Below are positions 5,823-9,552 of a DNA stretch of 9,552 nt, in pieces. The position numbers and the translations under genes were made by a program. The stretch covers positions 1 to 9,552 of the forward strand of contig JAFNFZ010000223.1 in the NCBI GenBank assembly GCA_017885485.1. The letters are read 5' to 3'. Position 1 is the stretch's first letter. The number at the start of each line of letters is the position of its first letter. The stretch comes from Chloroflexota bacterium (GTDB taxonomy: Bacteria; Chloroflexota; Dehalococcoidia; UBA2247; RBG-13-53-26). Below the pieces are notes generated by a model. It was not told the origin of the DNA. It saw only the letters and a program-made list of their open reading frames with translations, and did no database searches.

Positions 5823-7541
5823 CTAGTCTCCTTCGGTGGCGGGATGAGGTGGCGGCGTTGCTCTCTCCCTGGCCTTGTTTATGTCTTCCTCCCTCAGGGC
5901 TCTCTTGAATATCTTCTCGGTTACTGTCATAGGCAGCTCATCGCGGAACTCGACGAACCTGGGAACGGCGAACTCAGGCATCTTGTCCTTACAGTAGGCG
6001 ATAATCTCCTCGGCGGCCAGAGTGCCTTTGTACTCGTCCCTGGGAGTGATGAAAGCCTTGATGATCTCGTTGCCCGGATGGGCCGGATCAGGGATGCCTA
6101 CAGCGGCAGCCATGGCCACTCCGGGGTGTCGAAAGAGTACCTCATCCACTTTGGTGGTGTAAACCTTGGTCCCACCGATGTTGGCCATATCCTTGATCCG
6201 GTCTTCGAGCACAAAGTACCCGTTATGATCCATTCTGCCGATATCTCTGGTGTGAAGCCAGCCGTTGTCCAGTCCGCTGCCCGGTCTGGGCCAGTACCCT
6301 TTCATGGTCTGCGGGCCACGCAGGACTATCTCACCGCTTTCGCCGGCTGCCAGCTCATCGCCCGTGTCCGGATTGACTATGATGACCTCAGTATCGGGAA
6401 CGGGGACGCCCACCCCGAGGGTCTCCTGGGTGATGAAGCCGGTGATCTTGGAGAAGCAGGAGACATTCACGTGGGTCACGGGGCCGCATTCGGTCAGTCC
6501 ATAGCCCTCGGTGACGGGCATCTGAATGTCGGCCTTGATGGCATCGAACACCTCGCGGGGGAGAGGCGCGGCACCGGACAGGAACATCACCGGCAGGCGC
6601 CCGATCTTCCGCCTGGCCATCCTCATCAGTTGGGTGGGGACAACATAAATCAGAAACGGGCGATTCTCCTGCATCAGGGTTATGGCCTGACGGATGTTCC
6701 GGGGATCGGATACCAGGAGGTTGCGCAGTCCCAGGAAGACGCTGACCTGTGCGCCCAGTTGCCCCCAGGCATGGAAGAGGGGTATGAGCGTTTCCGAAGC
6801 AGCCTTGCCCTTGATGCCGGGCCACAGAGGCTCGAGCGTCCAGGCGCCCTGCAAGACGTTACAGACCCTGTTGTAGTGGGTGATCATGACGCCCTTGGGG
6901 AGCCCGGTAGCGCCTCCGGTGAAGGCCAGATAAGCCAGATCCTCAAGCGGGTCGATGTCCACCTGCGGCGGAACGGCTTCGTGCTCCGCAATAAGGTCCG
7001 TGAACTGCACGGCACCGGGCACCTCAGATCGCTCAGGCGGCTGGGCCGAGTAGTCCATGGGCGAGGTGACAATGAGATTGTTGAGTCCGGTACTGTCCTT
7101 GATGGAGGTGACCAGACCGAGCATTGCCTCCGAACAGAGCAGCGTCTCAGCCCCCGACTGGGTGATTTCGTGGGCCAGCTCGCGGGCTGTGTGCAGCGTA
7201 CTGCAGGGGACCATGGTGCCGCCCGTCTTGGAAATGGCGAAATCAGCCATGATGAACTGGGGGCAGTTGGGGAGGACGACGGCGACACGGTCGCTCTTCT
7301 TCACTCCCAGGCCAGCCAGGGCATTGGCCAGTCTGTCGGCATAGTCCTTCAACTCGTTGTACTTGATCTTCCTGCCCAGATACTCCACAGCAATCTGATT
7401 GGGATAGGCGGTGGCGGAATCCTCGAGGAGCTGGTGCACGGGCACCTTGGGGTAGGGTTGGAGGGTCTTCTTCAGATTGTACGGCCCCAGCTTGTAGCTC
7501 TTCAGCCAGGGCCGGTCACTCCCCTTTATCTTCTCTGCCAT
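5823..7541 (-). CDS. AMP-forming acyl-CoA synthetase (fatty-acid--CoA ligase family)
   Basis: A 572-residue ANL-superfamily enzyme that activates a carboxylic acid with ATP to an acyl-adenylate and then to acyl-CoA. Motifs in order: phosphate-binding loop FTGGATGLPKG at 207-217, adenine-binding GYGLTE at 346-351, ribose-binding Asp433 in HTRDIG, hinge region DRIKDM at 447-452 followed by NIGGTKVYTTKVDE, and the likely adenylation lysine Lys543 in VTEKIFKRAL. Length is normal for the family. The loop differs from the usual TSGTTG, and Glu replaces the usual Gly before the last lysine; such variants occur in the family and do not argue against activity. The substrate cannot be told, but medium or long acyl chains or aryl acids are typical. 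The gene follows the AOR gene by 48 bases on the same strand, so the acid made or used by AOR may be its substrate. No strong ribosome binding site precedes the ATG, in contrast to its neighbours. Confidence 0.92.
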   Translation of the reverse strand: MAEKIKGSDRPWLKSYKLGPYNLKKTLQPYPKVPVHQLLEDSATAYPNQIAVEYLGRKIKYNELKDYADRLANALAGLGVKKSDRVAVVLPNCPQFIMADFAISKTGGTMVPCSTLHTARELAHEITQSGAETLLCSEAMLGLVTSIKDSTGLNNLIVTSPMDYSAQPPERSEVPGAVQFTDLIAEHEAVPPQVDIDPLEDLAYLAFTGGATGLPKGVMITHYNRVCNVLQGAWTLEPLWPGIKGKAASETLIPLFHAWGQLGAQVSVFLGLRNLLVSDPRNIRQAITLMQENRPFLIYVVPTQLMRMARRKIGRLPVMFLSGAAPLPREVFDAIKADIQMPVTEGYGLTECGPVTHVNVSCFSKITGFITQETLGVGVPVPDTEVIIVNPDTGDELAAGESGEIVLRGPQTMKGYWPRPGSGLDNGWLHTRDIGRMDHNGYFVLEDRIKDMANIGGTKVYTTKVDEVLFRHPGVAMAAAVGIPDPAHPGNEIIKAFITPRDEYKGTLAAEEIIAYCKDKMPEFAVPRFVEFRDELPMTVTEKIFKRALREEDINKARERATPPPHPATEGD

Positions 7542-7589
7542 CGGCCAGTCTTTCGTCTGCTGTTATGAGTGCAGGCCATGCAATCCGGG

Positions 7590-9458
7590 CTAGCTGCCCC
7601 AGACATCGGCGATGTACTCCTCCAGACCCAGCTCAGTCAGCTTCTCCCGCGTCGGCTTGCCGGTGGCCTTGTCCCATCCCCGAAGTTCGTAGTACCTGTC
7701 GAGCATGGCGGGCAGGTTCTCGTTCACCTTGCCCTGGGCCGGGCCTTCGGGGAGGGGCTCCTCCAGCAGGCGGGCAGGCAGGGTATCGTCGGCCCTGGTG
7801 AGACCCTCTCTGATATTGAAGATCCGGGCCAGATTGTAGGCCGTCTCGCCGAGCCTTATCATGTCCTGGTAGTCAAAGGACCGGCCGAGACAGTGCTCGA
7901 CGAGTTTCACCCATTCTTCTGAAGCAACACACATTCCCATGAACTTGCAGGCGCCGAACGTATCCAGGGCGGTGAGGACGTTCTCCAGATCCACAAGGAC
8001 ATGAACCTCGTTGGGGTCGGCGACCAGCGGGTCGTTGATCTTGCTGTCGGGGATAACCAGAAAGGGGATATCGAGGAAGGTCGGGCCCTGGATGTAGGCC
8101 GTAATATGATCGCCGCCCCTGTTGGCGACGGCGTAGGCCAGTCCGGTGAGCTGAACCGCTCTGGAATCGTACGCGGGCAACTCCAGGCCCTTGACATGCA
8201 TGGCAAATCTCTCGGTTCCCCGTCCCAGCTTCTGTGACATGCGCCTCGTTCCCTCGGCCAGGAAATCGCCGAAGCCCTCCCGTTTAGCTATCTTGTGAAC
8301 CAGTTCGATCATGACCTCGGCGTTACCGAAGGCGACGTCCAGTCCGTCGGTATCGGCTTTGGTCAGGATCCCCTTCTCGCAGCATTCCATGGCAAAGGCT
8401 ATGGAAGCTCCGGCGGTGATGGTATCCAGTCCGTACTCGTTGGAGAGGTAGTGGGCCATGGTGATGGCTTCCAGGTCGTCGATCTGGCACTGACCGCCGA
8501 AGGTGCCGACGCTTTCGTACTCAGGCCCTTCTCCCTTGTGGCCCCGGAATTTCCCTCTCCTGATGATTGAGACCCTGGCGCACTTGAGGGGGCAGGCGAA
8601 GCATCCCTTGGGCTGCACCAGGACCTTCTCGCTGAGGGCCTGGGCGTTTATCTCCTCGAGGTTGGGGAAGACTCCGGTCTGCCAGTTCCTGGTGGGGAAT
8701 CCGCCCTTGGCGTGAACCATGTCAATGACCACGTTGGTGCCGAAGCTCTCCATGGCCACCTTCACCATGGACTGATTGATAAGCTCGAACTGTTTCCTGG
8801 CGGTCTGAGAGAAGCCCGGCCCGTCGGCCAGCTTGATGGTCTTCTTGCCGCGCACGGCGACGGCCTTCAGCCGCTTTGAGCCCATCACAGCGCCACCGCC
8901 GCATCTTCCTGCCGCACGGTGGAGGTCGTTCATGATGCTGGCGTACCGCACCAGGTTCTCGCCAGCTACCCCGATGCAGACCACGCCGAACCCCTGCCCC
9001 AACTCCTTCTTGATCAGCTCGGTGGTTTCCGAGACGCTCTTGCCCCAGAGATGAGCGGCGTTTCTGAGCTCGACCTTATCCTCGTCAATGACCAGATAGA
9101 CCGGCTCCGGTGAGACTCCCTCGAAGATGATGCCGTCGAAACCCGTTTTCTTGAACTCGACGCCCCAGAATCCGGCCGAGTTGGACTGCGCCCACAGTCC
9201 GGTCAGGGGAGACTTGAAGACCCAGTTGAACCTGCCGGTGCTGGGGGCGATGGTCCCGGTAAGCGCTCCGGTCATGGCGATGAGCTTGTTCTGGGGCCCG
9301 AGGGGATCAGTCCCTTTGGGGACTTCGTGGTAGAGGTAATGTGTGGCCATCCCTGCGCCTGCCAGGTATTTGTCAAACAGGTCCTGGGGAATGGCTTCTC
9401 TAGAAATGTGAGACCGGGAGAGGTCTATCCTCAGAATCTCTCCGTGAGAGCCGTACAT
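7590..9458 (-). CDS. Aldehyde:ferredoxin oxidoreductase family protein (tungstopterin)
   Basis: A 622-residue member of the AOR family, enzymes with a tungsten (or molybdenum) bis-pyranopterin cofactor that oxidise aldehydes to carboxylates or run the reverse, with ferredoxin as electron partner in the cytoplasm. The start MYGSHGEILRIDLS is typical of the family. Cluster ligands are Cys286, Cys289 and Cys293 in CFACPLKC and Cys504 in FGACKFMG. Family motifs include GRCGGGAVMGSKRLKA at 184-199, GLDTITAG at 343-350, GLELPAYDSRA at 424-434 and NRGGDH at 446-451. Length matches the usual 600-620. The ATG is preceded by TGAGGAGG, 4 bases away. It heads the leftward block and is followed by an acyl-CoA synthetase, a pairing that suggests aldehyde to acyl-CoA flow. 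Substrate range within the family is wide and cannot be assigned here. Confidence 0.95.
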   Translation of the reverse strand: MYGSHGEILRIDLSRSHISREAIPQDLFDKYLAGAGMATHYLYHEVPKGTDPLGPQNKLIAMTGALTGTIAPSTGRFNWVFKSPLTGLWAQSNSAGFWGVEFKKTGFDGIIFEGVSPEPVYLVIDEDKVELRNAAHLWGKSVSETTELIKKELGQGFGVVCIGVAGENLVRYASIMNDLHRAAGRCGGGAVMGSKRLKAVAVRGKKTIKLADGPGFSQTARKQFELINQSMVKVAMESFGTNVVIDMVHAKGGFPTRNWQTGVFPNLEEINAQALSEKVLVQPKGCFACPLKCARVSIIRRGKFRGHKGEGPEYESVGTFGGQCQIDDLEAITMAHYLSNEYGLDTITAGASIAFAMECCEKGILTKADTDGLDVAFGNAEVMIELVHKIAKREGFGDFLAEGTRRMSQKLGRGTERFAMHVKGLELPAYDSRAVQLTGLAYAVANRGGDHITAYIQGPTFLDIPFLVIPDSKINDPLVADPNEVHVLVDLENVLTALDTFGACKFMGMCVASEEWVKLVEHCLGRSFDYQDMIRLGETAYNLARIFNIREGLTRADDTLPARLLEEPLPEGPAQGKVNENLPAMLDRYYELRGWDKATGKPTREKLTELGLEEYIADVWGS

Positions 9459-9483
9459 ATCGCCTCCTCAGCGTCTAGGTATT

Positions 9484-9504
9484 GCCACTGCGGTCGGCAG
9501 TGGC
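9484..9504. promoter_or_regulatory. Perfect 8-bp inverted repeat upstream of the AOR gene
   Basis: GCCACTGC, five bases GGTCG, then GCAGTGGC form a perfect inverted repeat 25 bases before the AOR start codon. A third half-site GCAGTG follows at 9506-9511. No T-run follows on either strand, so it is a poor terminator. It may be an operator for the metabolic block or a hairpin in its 5' leader. The rest of the sequence to the window edge shows no gene. Confidence 0.5.
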
Positions 9505-9552
9505 TGCAGTGCCCCCGGGGTTCTTCGGTGGTATCAGGCTCATGGCATATTC

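Noticed and set aside
5811..7568. A 585-codon open frame on the + strand opposite the acyl-CoA synthetase
   Set aside because: It mirrors the synthetase codon for codon, has no domain, and is rich in Gly, Leu and His as expected of a shadow of a GC-rich gene. The opposite strand shows clear ANL motifs.

Overview
The window reads as chromosomal DNA from an anaerobic bacterium. It is moderately GC-rich by eye, uses ATG, GTG and TTG starts, and has strong purine-rich ribosome binding sites before several genes. My best guess is a Chloroflexota lineage near the Dehalococcoidia. That guess rests on a tungsten-type aldehyde:ferredoxin oxidoreductase beside an acyl-CoA synthetase, and on the style of the secreted beta-helix protein and the integrase. 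No rRNA or marker gene confirms it.

Layout from left to right: (1) A secreted beta-helix surface protein (178-2223, +) with an Fn3-like domain and a further beta domain. Its reading frame ends without a membrane anchor. A good anchor (hydrophobic stretch plus RRR tail) lies in the same frame about 270 bases downstream (2485-2574), cut off by stop codons. (2) A tyrosine recombinase (-, about 3560-2640) with all catalytic residues but an in-frame TGA where a Trp is expected in its N-terminal DNA-binding domain. It is probably a pseudogene or an N-terminally shortened protein. (3) A divergent unit on the + strand: a 17-base inverted repeat with a -10-like core, a very strong ribosome binding site, a 32-codon gene (3819-3917) too short for ordinary gene finders, and 21 bases later a radical SAM/SPASM enzyme (3939-5006). 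(4) A leftward metabolic block: AOR-family oxidoreductase (9458-7590), AMP-forming acyl-CoA synthetase (7541-5823), a short dispersed-type repeat, and an SCP2-like lipid-binding protein (5604-5110).

The small gene plus radical SAM/SPASM enzyme is the best candidate for an undescribed system. It has the layout of a RiPP precursor and its maturase, and the peptide carries one cysteine near its C-terminus. The sequence supports the gene pair; the RiPP function is inference.

The leftward block makes sense as one pathway. AOR interconverts aldehydes and carboxylates with ferredoxin, the synthetase activates the acid to acyl-CoA, and the SCP2-like protein could hold the hydrophobic acyl or isoprenoid substrate. 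The order and the 48-base gap support co-transcription of the first two genes. Membership of the SCP2 gene is less certain because a 218-base repeat-bearing gap precedes it.
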